A stretch of 64,000 nt of DNA from Candidula unifasciata (GCA_905116865.2 CAJHNH020008554.1:427751-491750); one strand, 5' to 3'. Counted from the first letter of the stretch, positions 46,264 to 58,208 are shown. The notes: a model not told the origin generated them from the sequence alone. Program-made: numbers and translations.

Positions 46264-46805
46264 ATATAGTTGCATATCCTTTACGGGACGTTGCAGAACT
46301 AACCCCAGCATTTTGTTTTTTTTTGTTTTTAGCTGTTGTGTTTTTTCTTTGCAAATTGGCGTCCATTATCCCCGTGTGGGTTCCGGGGTCCCATTGTGGG
46401 GAAAACAAGAATAGACCCACTGCCTCCCCAAGAGCATGTCGTAAGAGTCGACTAATTGGGGAGCTTCCTTTGAAGTCGGAGTGCATCTGCCGGAGAGGCA
46501 AGGAACCAACAGTCTGTATTCAAGAGAATGAGATCTGTAAAACTGATGCACACGCAACACTCAGGTTCTGGAGCAGGACTGCAGTTCAGTAGTGGACGAG
46601 CAACCAGAACTTTCCGCCAGAGTGTACAGCTGGTGAACGCGAAGAAGAAGAAGAAGAAGAAGGCGTCCATTAGTTTGCCACTGTCTTCTTGACAGTCGGC
46701 TTCTCGATACCATTGTCGAAATCAAGGCAAGGCACAAGGCCCGCAATTGAGATCGAACCCAGCACCCCGGCATTGTTTTGTAAAAGCTCCGAAACAAAGA
46801 CATTT
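46264..46805 (-). mobile_element. SINE G interrupted by SINE A
   Basis: Left part (gcatatcctttacgggacgt, then aactaaccccagcat) and right part (agtttgccactgtcttcttg, gattgagatcgaacccagca) form one element of about 240 bp. It is split by the SINE A at 46369-46661. The right end carries the tRNA-like head. Confidence 0.88.
46369..46661 (+). mobile_element. SINE A with target-site duplication (reference copy)
   Basis: A 293-bp insertion flanked by the 11-bp duplication ggcgtccatta (46358-46368 and 46662-46672). It starts tccccgtgtgggttccgggg and ends in six or seven GAA units. These boundaries define SINE A's ends and orientation. A B-box-like gggttcc lies within 20 bp of the start, so the 5' end may be truncated relative to an ancestral tRNA-like head. 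Confidence 0.92.
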
Positions 46806-46997
46806 AGTTAACTACCTGTGTCGAATATCGTTTTTAGTGAATGAACCAATCCGAAAGCATTGAGGGCAGGAGAGATGTTGTTTCTGAAATACACGTCACA
46901 AACAGCTTGTCGTGGGGGTCGTGGGGGGGGGGGGGGGGGGGAGGAAATCTTTCACATAGGCTACCACCTGACGTTGCTACGCCACTGTGTTCCCATC

Positions 46998-47000
46998 TTC

Positions 47001-47088
<88 letters not shown>

Positions 47089-47090
47089 TC
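46998..47090 (+). repeat. (CT)n-(CA)n microsatellite
   Basis: CT tract with occasional TTCT, then a short (AC)n at about 47067-47088. A G-run of about 20 lies at 46922-46941. Confidence 0.95.
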
Positions 47091-47682
47091 ACTCTCATTC
47101 TCTCTATCAGCGTCGGTCAAAGATTCACAACTCCCAGCCAAAACCTCTAAGGCCAGATGCCCCCAGACACGTACAAGCCTACACTCTCTTAACGTACCTC
47201 CTAGCTGCGGGAGACATCGACCAATCAAAATGCGATTCGTGTCCCGGCAAACACAAAACAGATTACTTCTTGGAAGTGGATTCCACGATTGTCTCCATCA
47301 CAAATGTCTCCCAGTTCCTACATCAAACGTCCACAGACAGGCTCAAAAACGATCGCAGCCAGTGACGAGAAAATCAATTTCGATTCGGTGCTGTCCAGAA
47401 AGATGTCAAGTATCCCATTGGATAAGACTATCATTTTTCTGCAATAGAACAGCTTTTTTTTTTTTTTTTTCGTTTAACACATTTTATTTCTGTATATTAT
47501 TTCCCGTAACAATTTTAAAAAAATTATATTCAATCGTTGTTGCTTTGCTCAACAACAACAAAATCGTAACGTTCAGCCAGCTTTCCGGAAGCGGGAGCTT
47601 TAGGTTATATTTGTGACTTAGGTTATTTGCGCAATTTAGAATTGTTTAGATTTTTACTCCAAAAAGTAGCTCTAAAAAGGAC
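47091..47682. other. Intron 2, unassigned
   Basis: A 209-residue frame (46987-47616) starts in the microsatellite and contains a Phe run from a T-homopolymer at 47455-47470. No domain is recognised. Confidence 0.45.
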
Positions 47683-47795
47683 TCTTGCAGTATTGATGCG
47701 ATCAATGGAAACAGACCCAAATACTGTCCCGACCGACGAAGTCATCATCTACTGGCCAGCCAGTGTGCCACCCGGTCACCAGTGATGAGGTGTTT
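47683..47795 (+). repeat. Dispersed repeat D
   Basis: Copy with aaaaggactcttgcagtatt, gatgcgatcaatggaaacag and actgtcccgaccgacgaagt. Confidence 0.72.
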
Positions 47796-47954
47796 AATCA
47801 AATGCCTACTCCACAATGAAGGTTGCAATGAGTCTTCAACACACACTGTCTACTATCAAGGGTCTACTCTCTTGAACGGTTGATCGTCAGTTCAGTGTTG
47901 TTGTCCTGGCACTGTTGCTGCCTTTTGCTCTATTGCATTTGACTGCCTTTAACA

Positions 47955-48018
47955 GTACTAACTTATGTGTATGCAGAGTGTTGGTTCCTTGCATCTAAGG
48001 CAGATGCACTGGGATTTC
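47955..48018 (-). mobile_element. SINE A central scrap
   Basis: Contains tgtatgcagagtgttggttc and ggcagatgcactgggatttc only. Confidence 0.65.
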
Positions 48019-48184
48019 GCAGCGGTAACTGATCAGAACCGTTGTGATATACTCGGCAGTGCACAAATCAGTATCAAAGTACATCTTCCTTCTCAATCCG
48101 TCTATTATCCTAGTTTTACACTGTCTGGTGGCTGTTCGTCAATTTCTTGATGTTGTCCTCGCACTTGTATTGTTGTCTGCATGT

Positions 48185-48480
48185 TGCGCTGTTGCCTTAG
48201 ACTGTTCCTCGCCAGTATGGTTTTTACAAGAGTCTCAAATCAAACAGGTGTCATTTCCATAATGAAGGCAGGCTGTATTGGATTTGCAATTGTCTCTTGG
48301 TGGTACACGTACACTCTCAGACAGCTGCTCGTCCATCCTTCGATGATGTTCTCTAACATAAGTCGGGGTTTGTCTCGTGCTCTATTGCCTTCGAGTTTTC
48401 TCTGCAGTCTGATTTTTATAAGAGTTTTATGTCCTTTAATGTGGCCAAAATGTTTCAAGTCTTTTTTCTTTATATCCTTC
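48185..48480 (-). mobile_element. LINE RT tail
   Basis: The minus strand reads LKHFGHIKGHKTLIK, then LEGNRARDKPRLMLENII and EGWTSS. This is the FGHxxR...RARxxPR pattern of a non-LTR RT C terminus. Its frame is open into the adjacent microsatellite only by chance. Confidence 0.8.
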
Positions 48481-48488
48481 AGCGACGC

Positions 48489-48906
48489 TTTTTTCACCTG
48501 CCACCATTTCGCCCATTTTCTGTCTCTCTGTCTCTCTGTCTCTATGTCTCTATGTCTCTCTGTCTCTCTCTGTCTCTCTCTGTCTCTCTCTGTCTCTCTA
48601 TGTCTCTCTATGTCTCTCTCTGTCTCTCTCTGTCTCTCTCTGTCTCTCTCTGTCTCTCTCTGTCTCTCTATGTCTCTCTCTGTCTCTCTCTCTGTCTCTC
48701 TCTGTCTCTTTCTCTCTGTCTCTCTCTCTGTCTCTGTCTCTCTCTGTCTCTGTCTCTCTGTCTCTGTCTCTGTCTCTCTCTGTCTCTCTCTCTCTCTCTC
48801 TGTCTCTGTCTCTCTCTCTGTCTCTGTCTGTCTCTGTCTCTGTCTTTTTTCACCTGCCACCATTTCGCCCATTTTCTGTCTCTCTGCCTCTCTGTCTTTA
48901 TGTCTC

Positions 48907-48993
<87 letters not shown>
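48489..48993 (+). repeat. (TCTG/TC)n microsatellite with duplicated edge
   Basis: Hexamer-like ctctctgt units grade into pure (CT)n at 48908-48993. The unique edge cacctgccaccatttcgccc occurs at about 48496 and again near 48850, so the left boundary was copied inside the tract. Confidence 0.95.
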
Positions 48994-48996
<3 letters not shown>

Positions 48997-49366
48997 CAAA
49001 ACCTCTGTATTTGATAGCTTGTGTTTCCATGACATGCAAGGTTTTCTTCTTCTGAATATCTACATCTTCGGAGATTTAATTCGCGTTTCTAGTTACCTGC
49101 GCACTGTAAGGTTTCTGCGCCGAACACGCTGAGTATGCAAACCATTGAATATTTCGCATTTCTAAAGCATTTTTTCTCTCTCTAGATGTCGATAATGTTT
49201 GATCTTACTGGAAATATTGTTTGCCACACTTTTCCATTGTTTCCTTCGAAATATAGTACTCATTTTCAAAACGACAGATTTTCGATATAGCAGAGATTGG
49301 ATAAATAAAATAAAAACATAAATCTGTTAAGATACGGGGTTGAAACAACAGATGTGTGTGCGTGTG

Positions 49367-49369
<3 letters not shown>
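48994..49369. other. Intron 2, unassigned
   Basis: Ordinary AT-leaning sequence, nothing recognised. Confidence 0.5.

Positions 49370-49424
<55 letters not shown>
49370..49424 (+). repeat. (GA)n microsatellite
   Basis: About 27 pure GA units after a GT-rich lead. Confidence 0.98.
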
Positions 49425-49428
<4 letters not shown>

Positions 49429-49544
49429 ATCTTCTTATTATTATTCCTAAAGTCCATACCACTAATCAAGAATAAACATAAATGCAGGTTTGATGATGAT
49501 GATGGTGGTGGGGATTATTATAATTTTTATTGTTATTATTATTA

Positions 49545-49828
49545 AAAGTAAAAAAAAAAGTAAAGGTCATTTTTTCACACCTCTAAGCGTATAGGGCATA
49601 TAGGGCTAGACCTATATTTTTATAGACCAATAGGCACAAGATAGGTCATGTCGTTAGCATCACGCCGGCCGTCTTTACTTCCCGGTACTGCACCTGGTAC
49701 CCACTCAAGGCTGGGTCGACCTGGGAGTCAACGTAATTTTTGAAAAAAAGTCCGGCTCCGCCAGGGAGCGAATTTACGACCTTCCGATCCGCGCGCGAGC
49801 GTCTAGTCGCTACGCCACGGCGTCTCCC
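49545..49828 (-). mobile_element. SINE B, full-length (reference copy)
   Basis: Tail aaagtaaaaaaaaaagtaaa, then catatagggctagacctata, cacctggtacccactcaagg, ctgggtcgacctgggagtca. The head reads cgcgcgagcgtctagtcgct then acgccacggcgtctccc. Read on the minus strand, the head has A-box-like tagcgactagacgc and a B-box-like region. Confidence 0.92.
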
Positions 49829-50085
<257 letters not shown>

Positions 50086-50364
50086 TGATATCTTGTGTTG
50101 ACTATTGCATGTGCGCGCTTGACAGTGAGGTTGTGGTCAGTGTGTTAAAGCTACCAGAAATTATACACGATAATTCTTAACTGACAAGCAACATACTGAC
50201 TCTAACACACAGGGAGACTTAACAATTCTACGATTGGTTTGGTGTGTGGTGCCTGGCAGTGGGTTTCGCTGGTTGTTAGGTGGATGGGTTGGTTGTTTCG
50301 TGGGTTGGTGCCAGGTGGTTGATACTTCACAACTCTACAAAATGCGTGTGCTTTAGAGTAACTA

Positions 50365-51800
50365 CGAGAGGAAGTCATTAAGTAAGTCACAAATGGTTAT
50401 TTGATGGCAGGAAAATGTAGTTGGTGGTTTCTAAAAGTGTCACAGGTGACAGCAACATCGAACAGAAACTTCAAACTTTATGTCTCTGTTCGTTAGGTGG
50501 CACTAGGTGTTGCATGCGCATTGGCAACTCAGAAAAAAAAATGGCTACTGTACTTACGGAGTGTACTCTCAAAGAACAACATGCTGTGCGGTTTTCTTTG
50601 GGGGGGTGGGGTGGGGTGGGGGGGCGAAGGGGCTGTTTTCAAAGGACATTCAAAAGGAAATGCTTCCTGTTTATTCTGACAAATTGTTATTCCGGAAAGC
50701 GTTGCACAGCTGGGTAAAAAAAATCTATCAAGATCGCTTTAGAATTGTTGGGGGGGGGGGGCAAAGGGGCTGTTTTCAAAGGACATTCAAAAGGAAATGC
50801 TTCCTATTTGTGCTGACAAATTGTTATCACGGAAAGCGGTGCACAGCTGGGTTAAAAAAAAAAATTATCAACAACGCTTTAGAATTGTTGATGAAGTCCG
50901 ATCTGGTCGTCCTGTTGAGATTGCAACAAACGCATCCGTGCAACGGGTGGATGAGATGATTAGAGGTGACAGGCGAGTAACAGTTGACTCTGTAGCAGCT
51001 TCAGTTGGGTGCCCTCATGGTTCAGAATAAAATATAATGCAATTAAAATTGAAGAAAGTGTGCTCAGGGTACCCAGACAATCGACGGACGAAAATGAAAT
51101 GAACCGATTAGGCCTGTCCTTGCAGCATCTCTGTTGATAGGCAAATGAAGGAGAAGACATGATGAACAGGATTATTACTGGCGACGAATCGTGGGTGCAT
51201 CACTACCAGCCCGAATCAAAGCGTGCTTCAATGCAGTGGACACATCGTTCTTCCCCTTGTGTAAAAAAAATTCAAGATGATGCCATTAGCAGGGAAGGTT
51301 ATGCTGACAGTTTTCTGGGATTGTCAGGGAATTCTTTTAAACAATTTTTTTTTTAAAGGTGACAGTGTGAATGCTGATTCATCTGTAAAGTTCTATCGAT
51401 GTTTCGTGATGCCGTTTGAAGAAAACGTCCAGGCCTGCTGACTAAAGGAGTACTGCTCCTACGTTAAAATGCCAGGCTACATACGGCTGGTTCACTTGGG
51501 AAAAAATTAGCCATCTATGGTAGGAACTTTTGGAACATCCGCCTTACTTAGCCACTAGCGATTTTAACATTTTTGGTCCACTGAAAACCCACTGTGGCGG
51601 GAGATATTTCGTAAATGACGCAAAAGTTGAATGTGAAGTAAAAATGTGCTTCAGAAAACAGAGCACGCAGTTCTATGAAGCATTTTTGGATGGGCTGATA
51701 AAATGATATTGTAAGTGACTTAATGTTGGTGGAAATAACGGTTTTCAAATTGTCTTTATTTTTTTTTTAAATAACCATTCATGACTTACTCATTGACTCG
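50365..51800 (+). mobile_element. mariner element, decayed but with both ends
   Basis: A 1436-bp element flanked by TA at 50363-50364 and 51801-51802. The left end (cgagaggaagtcattaagta then agtcacaaatggttattt) and right end (aataaccattcatgacttac then tcattgactcg) are imperfect inverted repeats. Inside, fragments of a mariner (IS630/Tc1 superfamily) transposase are readable: KEQHAVRFSLG, then KALHSWVKKIYQDRFRIV, RSGRPVEIAT and RVTVDSVAASVGCPHGS. These are followed by NRIITGDESWVHHYQPESKR, containing the first catalytic Asp (GDE), and NARLHTA, which corresponds to the second catalytic-Asp region with the Asp context damaged. Stops, frameshifts and an internal duplication make it non-functional. 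Confidence 0.93.
50614..50890 (+). repeat. Tandem duplication inside the mariner
   Basis: About 137-140 bp repeated: aaggggctgttttcaaagga, ttcaaaaggaaatgcttcct, gcacagctggg and gctttagaattgttg appear at 50627-50750 and again at 50764-50890. Both copies start at a G-run. The second copy is the one continuous with the downstream transposase frame. Confidence 0.93.
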
Positions 51801-51802
51801 TA

Positions 51803-52139
51803 TCTTTGATCCCGAATGAGTAAAAATACTACGGTTATGGGACATAAGGAGTACAAAGAACAACTGGGATTCGTAACCTGGAGATCAGTAAACGCTTTTA
51901 ATCATTTCAGAACCTCTGAGTACCAGGATTTAATTTCTACGATAAACGGTTAGTTGTACCGGAGACACACCTGGAATAGACGGGAGCATCAGCACGTAAT
52001 ATTTATAAAGATAGGACGGGGAACACACAGATACCCTTGTTTGTGGAGACGGCGCCGCGATTTTGTTTAAGACAAATGTAAATAGAAACAAATAAATAGA
52101 TTGATTGAAACAAGAGCCTCGTGTTTGTCCATACTAAAG
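51803..52139. other. Intron 3, right part
   Basis: No element recognised. It ends with the acceptor atactaaag at 52139. A short AAT/GATT-rich patch precedes it. Confidence 0.5.
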
Positions 52140-52248
52140 GTGGAGCTGACCGGAGGCAGTATCTATGAGTACATCCACCCGGCCGACCACGATGAGATGA
52201 CTGCCTTGCTGAACGTCCACCACCCTTACCACACGCATATACTGCAAG
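52140..52248 (+). CDS. sim: sim coding exon 4: PAS-A central part
   Basis: A 109-bp exon encodes 36 residues (about 115-150): [20 protein letters not shown] then [16 protein letters not shown]. It leaves one base (G) for a split Asp codon. VELTG, [14 protein letters not shown] and the HxP motif after TA are SIM hallmarks. HPADHDEM is the helix-capping turn common to PAS domains. The acceptor tactaaag at 52132-52139 has an AAG end rather than CAG. The donor GTTAGC at 52249 is a weaker 5' splice site than the others in this gene. The segment NVHHPYHTH is more His-rich than the vertebrate counterpart. Confidence 0.95.
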
Positions 52249-52259
52249 GTTAGCAACCC

Positions 52260-52790
52260 GTGTCTGTCGTGTATAACTTGTCGTCATGTCTGACTTGTCT
52301 GACTGGTCTGTCTGTGTTGTATGTTAGTGTGTCTGACTTTCTGTATGTTTGTCTGACTTGTCTGTCCTGTCTGACTTGTCTGACTGGTCTGTCTGTCTTG
52401 TATGTCGGTCTGTCTGACTTTCTGTATGTCTCTCTGACTTGTCTGCCCTGTCTGACTGGTCTGTCTGTCTTGTATGTTGGTCTGTCTGACTTTCTGTATG
52501 TCTGTCTGACTTGTCTGTCATGCCTGACTGGTCTGTCTGTCTTGTATGTTGGTTTGTCTGACTTTCTGTATGTCTGTCTGACTTTTATGTCTTGTAAGTT
52601 GGTCTGTCTGACTTTCTGTATGTCTATCTGACTTGTCTGTCATGTCTGTCATGTCTGACTGGTCAGTCTGTTTTGTATGTTGGTCTGTCTGACTTTCTGT
52701 ATGTCTGTCTGACTTTTATGTCGTGTATGTTGGTCTGTCTGTCTGTCTTTCTGCATGTCTGTCTGTTCTTGTCTAACTGCCTGTTTCTGT
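52260..52790 (+). repeat. TGTCTGAC-type minisatellite
   Basis: About 530 bp built from tgtctgac, ttgtctgtc, ttgtatgttggtctgtctg and actttctgtatgtctgtctg, with a higher-order spacing of about 80-95 bp. It begins 12 bp after the exon 4 donor. The Cys-Leu-rich + strand frames are artefacts. Confidence 0.92.
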
Positions 52791-53009
52791 GTCTTTCAGT
52801 CTGTCAATCTTCTAGCCACAAACCTATCTACATACCTAAATGTTTACCACCCCATCCCGAAACACGCCCTACTCACCCTCTAAGCAACAACAACAAGAAC
52901 AACAACAAAAGTGGGTGTGTCCGAGACAAGTCCAGCCCCTCTTCTCTCACAACTTGAAACAGTGATTGTCTGAGTTCCCCCGCCCCCCCCCCCCCCAATC
53001 CCCCTTTTT

Positions 53010-53125
53010 TTATAGACCAATCGGCACTTGTTAGATGATGTGATTAACATAACGCCGGCCGCCTTTGCTTCTCATGAATTTACTTGGTTCACATTTAAGG
53101 CTGGGTTTACCTAAAAGCCACGATC
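53010..53125 (-). mobile_element. SINE B, headless
   Basis: Contains tttatagaccaatcggcact, cataacgccggccgcctttg and ttaaggctgggtttaccta. It follows an oligo-C run at about 52981-52997. Confidence 0.8.
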
Positions 53126-53339
53126 ACTTATAGGGGAAGGGTGGGTGGGTGGGTCGGCTTTTGAAAAATTAGAGACTAGTGACAGCTGACAAACGTGATG
53201 AGAAAGCAACCGAGGAAAAACAGACAAATACAAGGCTGGCATAGCCACTTGGCATAAACGGGAAAGGCCTTCTTCTCCTCCCTCCTCCCCCCTCCCCTAT
53301 CCCTCCCCCTCCCCCTCCCCCTCCCCCTACTTCACCCTT

Positions 53340-53526
53340 CCTCCTTCCTCTTCTTCTTCTTCTTCTTTTTCTTCTTCTTCTTCTTCTTCTTCTTCTTCTT
53401 CTTCTTCTTCTTCTTCTTCTTCTTCTTCTTCTTCTTCTTCTTCTTCTTCTTCTTCTTTTTCTTCTTATTCTTCTTCTTCTTCTTCTTCTTCTTCTTCTTC
53501 TTCTTCTTCTTTCTCTTCTTCTTCTT
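53340..53526 (+). repeat. (TTC)n microsatellite fused to SINE A
   Basis: About 185 bp of TTC with three TTT or TTA variants, preceded by CTCC-rich DNA. It runs directly into gcgttcacggctgtaaactc of SINE A. Confidence 0.97.
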
Positions 53527-53800
53527 CGCGTTCACGGCTGTAAACTCCGGCGGAAAATTATAGTTGTTCGTCCTCCTCTGGACTCTAGTCCTGTTCCAGA
53601 AACTGAGTGTTGTGTGCACATCAGTTTCACAAGTCTCACTCATTTGCATGCAGGCTGTTGGTTTCTTTTCCTCAGGCAGATGTACTCTGACTTCGAAGGA
53701 AACTGCCAGTTTGTCGATTCTTACGAAATGCGTCTGTACAGACTAGGGTCTATTATAGTTCTTCCCAAAATAGGACCCTGGAGCCCACACGAGGAAATAC
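53527..53800 (-). mobile_element. SINE A
   Basis: Full body from ccggcggaaaattatagttg to ccctggagcccacacgagga. The polyTTC tail is the adjacent microsatellite. Confidence 0.9.
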
Positions 53801-53809
53801 AGACCTGAG

Positions 53810-53895
53810 ACGTATCGTCATGAGAGGGCTGACACGCCTGTCTGCATGAGAGGGCTGACACGCCTGTCTGCACGAGAGGGCTGACACGCTTGTCT
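53810..53895 (+). repeat. 26-bp tandem repeat
   Basis: Three to four units of gagagggctgacacgcctgt with a ctgcat-type linker. Confidence 0.92.
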
Positions 53896-54769
53896 GTATG
53901 ACACACAAAGATTCAATTAACCATTTTCAAACTAAGCTGTAATTGCCAGTAAAAATGGCCCAAAAGATAGGTTGCAGAATTTAAAGCTTCTGATATTACA
54001 CTCTACGTTGATAAGATCATACCCAAAATTACATTAATATACTAGCATACTACAAGCCGAAATGCTGACAGCTGAAATGCCCAAAACAGGTTCCATTGTT
54101 ATATTGTAACTGTTGTCGCGAATACCACAGTAGTTTTAAACAGATCAGAGTATTTCTCTGCTTACATAACGATCAGTTTACTCATGGGTATCACAATAGC
54201 TTCTGTTATTACACCACGGCCGGCTCCAGTTTTTTTTTAAGGGCGGAGAACTTCTCACGTGACCTCTAAGCAGTTAGGCCGTCTTCATACATCGACTTGT
54301 GTGTAGATAGCCATTTTTTGTTTTTTGTTTGTGTTGTGGACACAGCCCTTTGAGTATATTCAACTGTTTTTTGATTGGAGTGTGAATATAAAATTTCCTA
54401 GAAAATGTTGTGTTTTTAATGGATAGCGGATATACAAGATTTTTAAACTCTGCAGTATCAGACTACAGCGAACTGAAATTCACGAGGGACAGTCGGATGT
54501 GAGGTCTGACATAACATCTCATGCAAGCTTAGCTACAGATTTATAAGGAATACCAGCTTTAATGATTTCCTCCGTGTTTCGAATACTATGAAGTTGTAGG
54601 GCTAACACCTGTGTACATGATGTCAAGGAATCTTAGTGCAGATTGATTTCAGATCAACATTATTTGTTCAAGAGTGAGGTTTTCCGGTTGTGGCAGTAAT
54701 TGCTTTGGAGACAACTACTCAGAGCAAATTCTCAGGCGAGAATACGCGTAACACCCTTGCCAATTTACT
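53896..54769. other. Intron 4, unassigned
   Basis: AT-leaning, no repeat family recognised beyond short homopolymers. Confidence 0.5.
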
Positions 54770-55000
54770 AGGTTGCGTATCCTGTACAGGACGTTGCAGA
54801 ACCAACCCCAGCAGCTCCTGGCTGTTGTGTAGTTTCTCTAGGCACATTTACGTCCAGTAGTTTGCCATTGCCTCTGGACGGTCGGCTCCCTGATACCACT
54901 GTCGAAACCAACGCAAGGGGCGTGGCCTGCAGCTGGGATCGAACCCGGTACCCCGGCATTACGAAGCGTTCACATCGACTTAGCCACAGAGCCGACACCC
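54770..55000 (-). mobile_element. SINE G (reference copy)
   Basis: Left (3') end ttgcgtatcctgtacaggac, then accaaccccagcagctcctg and gtttgccattgcctctggac. The right end holds a tRNA-like head: the minus strand reads gtggctaagtcgatgtgaac (A-box-like) and ggtaccgggttcgatccc (B-box-like). Length is about 230 bp. Confidence 0.88.
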
Positions 55001-55267
55001 CAATCTAGTAACCTGCTATAATATTGATTGTGTATACTTATAAGTGGCGTTCTCCAAGCATGTGTGATTCGTTATGGATATACAGTGTCAAGATTTCTTG
55101 GATTAGCAGCCTTTGGGTAAGGGGAGCAAAGTGTTCATAATTAACTAACCTCTCACAGCAAGTCACCTGCCTCTTTATCAATCATTAACTAACAGTATAA
55201 ATAATTATATGTTGTAGCAGTACTCTAATATTAATTCTCAACTATTTGTGTTAATTTTTGTGCATCA

Positions 55268-55694
55268 ACTTCTTCTTTGTGTTCACTGGATGCAGACTCT
55301 GGCTGAACGTTCTGGTTGTTCATCCACTTGTGGAGTTGTCTTGTTCCACACACTGGTTTTTCCGTGTACATCTTTTACACAGGTCTGATTTATTTGCATG
55401 CAGGCCGTTGATTTCTTGCATCCCAGGCAAATGCATTCCGACTTCGAAGAAAGCCACAATGAGTCGACTCCTACGACATGCTCGCTAAGGGGTCAGTGAA
55501 TCTTTTCTTGTGGAGCTTAGTCTTGTTCCAGACACTGGTTGTTGCGCGTGCACATCCATTATACAGATTTGACTCATTTGTATGCAGACCGCTGGTTTCT
55601 TGCATCTCAGGCAAACGCATTCCAACTTCAAAGGAAGCAACAATGAGTCGACTCCTACGACATGCTCGTTAAGGAGTCAGCGAGTCTTTTCTTG
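55268..55694 (-). mobile_element. SINE A with 180-bp internal tandem duplication
   Basis: The segment beginning tggag at 55331 repeats from 55511, each ending cttttcttg. Both carry the family motifs (cttgttcca, tttgcatgcagg or tttgtatgcaga, ctccgacttcga variants, gagtcgactcctacgacatg). The (TTC) tail is short and lies just upstream (cttcttctt at about 55268). Confidence 0.85.
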
Positions 55695-56860
55695 TATTTA
55701 ACAGCGTTTGCAGTTGTATGGTCTGATTCAATGTGCATCACTTACCTTTAAAGCAATATATCATTCATGATAAGTTGTTGCAAATTATTAAAACTGTCTT
55801 AACATATATTTACATCACAAACTTCTGTTCTTGTGATGTCTTGTTTAATACCTCCCTGTGGTGTCTAGAGCTAACTGCTTCCATCATGTTTTCAGTTGTC
55901 ATAGGCTTATTGCTGTGTTTCTTATATGAAATAAGCTACACCAAGTTGCAGTCCTATCAAGGGAATTTTAGTTCACTCGTAATTTTTTTTTTCCTTAATG
56001 ACTATGATTTGTTTTATGTTGAAGGTATACAGGTATTTTTATCTTATATTGCTGGATCTGTCTATAATAGAAAATTTTAATGTATTTCATGTAAGACTTT
56101 GCTACAAATGGACAAAACATTAATAGCTGATTTTAAACTGGAAGTTACATGTAGTATTCGCGAATATGTGTAATGTATATTAAAACCGTTACCAAAAAAT
56201 TCATAGTGATAATGAACTGATTTCATCCAACACGATGAAATTGGAAAGATTTGTTTATGTTGTTTTTGCCATGAGGATAAATATTTAGTACTGATATAGC
56301 ATTATTATGAAAAATTGGTCCTGAGGAAATAATTATTGCACCTATCACTTTCATATTGACTGTACATACTGCTTTTTTGCTAATTATTAACTAGCAGTAT
56401 AATTATATGCTGTAGAAGTCTACTAATAGTAAAATTATTCATCAATCATTTATATTCATTGTGTGTATAATATGTATATGTTGAACAGCAGTTGCAGTTG
56501 AAATATTCATTTTAATTCGCTGAAATTGCTAAAGTAAAAAATTGCACCCCCTCTCCTCCCTCCTCCATCCTGTGATCAATAACCTCTCAGAATCAAAGAG
56601 TTAACAGTAATGTTTCTTTACTTTTGCTGGAACAACTTCAATTTATTGCTACACGTTATCGATTTGTGGGTTCATGTTGACTTTGGTAAATGCATTTATG
56701 TTTGTCTGCAAAAACCGTTATTGTTATATTTTTAATAGCACACTTGTTTATCTTTAAAATGATAAATCATTCAATAAAATGTGTTGTAAATTAATTTAAC
56801 TGTTGTTTAATTTGTGCATAAATATATTAAAGAAAAATAGTGTAAACAGACCGGCCTAAC
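55695..56860. other. AT-rich intron 4 segment, no element recognised
   Basis: Strongly AT-rich and free of recognised SINE, LINE or microsatellite sequence. A diverged direct repeat flanks most of it: ttaactaacagtataaat near 55187 and ttaactagcagtataat near 56386. The frame at 55733-56080 has no recognisable domain. Confidence 0.45.
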
Positions 56861-56991
56861 GGACTTTTTTTAAACGGTAATTTCCGTTGACCTGGATGGC
56901 CTGTAATGCTCGAGTCAGCCGTGCTTCAACCTGCGTTGGTCTGGTGTGTAATACATGTAATTTTGCTTTAACGGGAATTTGCGTATTATCC

Positions 56992-57516
<525 letters not shown>

Positions 57517-57627
57517 TGACCTAATATCCGGACATAACGGTCTCGTGGCTATCAGACAACGCTACGTGAGCAACACCGTGGAAAAGATTAGGGCTTCACC
57601 ACGCAATATCCAGTCAGCAGTAGATAT

Positions 57628-58208
57628 ACTGCAGTCAACCACCATTACGGAGATACACATATACTGCAGTCAACCATTATTACGGAGATACACATATACT
57701 GCAGTCAACCACCATTACGGAGATACACACATACTGCAGTCAACAACCATTACGGAGATACACATATACTGCAGTCAACCACCATTACGGAGATACACAT
57801 ACTGCAGTCAACCGCCATTACGGAGATACACATACTGCAGTCAACCACCATTACGGAGATACACATATACTGCAGTCAACCACCATTACGGAGATACACA
57901 CATACTGCAGTCAACCACCATTACGGAGATACACACATACTGCAGTCAACCACCATTACGGAGACACACATATACTGCAGTCAACCACCATTACGGAGAT
58001 ACGCATATACTGCAGTCAACCACCATTACGGAGATACACATATACTGCAGTCAACCACCATTACGGAGACACACATATACTGCAGTCAACCACCATTACG
58101 GAGATACACATATACTGCAGTCAACCACCATTACGGAGACACACATATACTGCAGTCAACCACTATTACGGAGATACACATATACTGCAGTCAACCACCA
58201 TTACGAAG
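57628..58208 (+). repeat. 35-bp tandem array (about 16 units)
   Basis: Units contain attacggagatacacatata and ctgcagtcaaccacc, with 33-bp variants lacking a TA. It starts about 170 bp after the exon 5 donor. The 239-residue + strand frame at 57545-58264 is created by the array. Confidence 0.96.
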
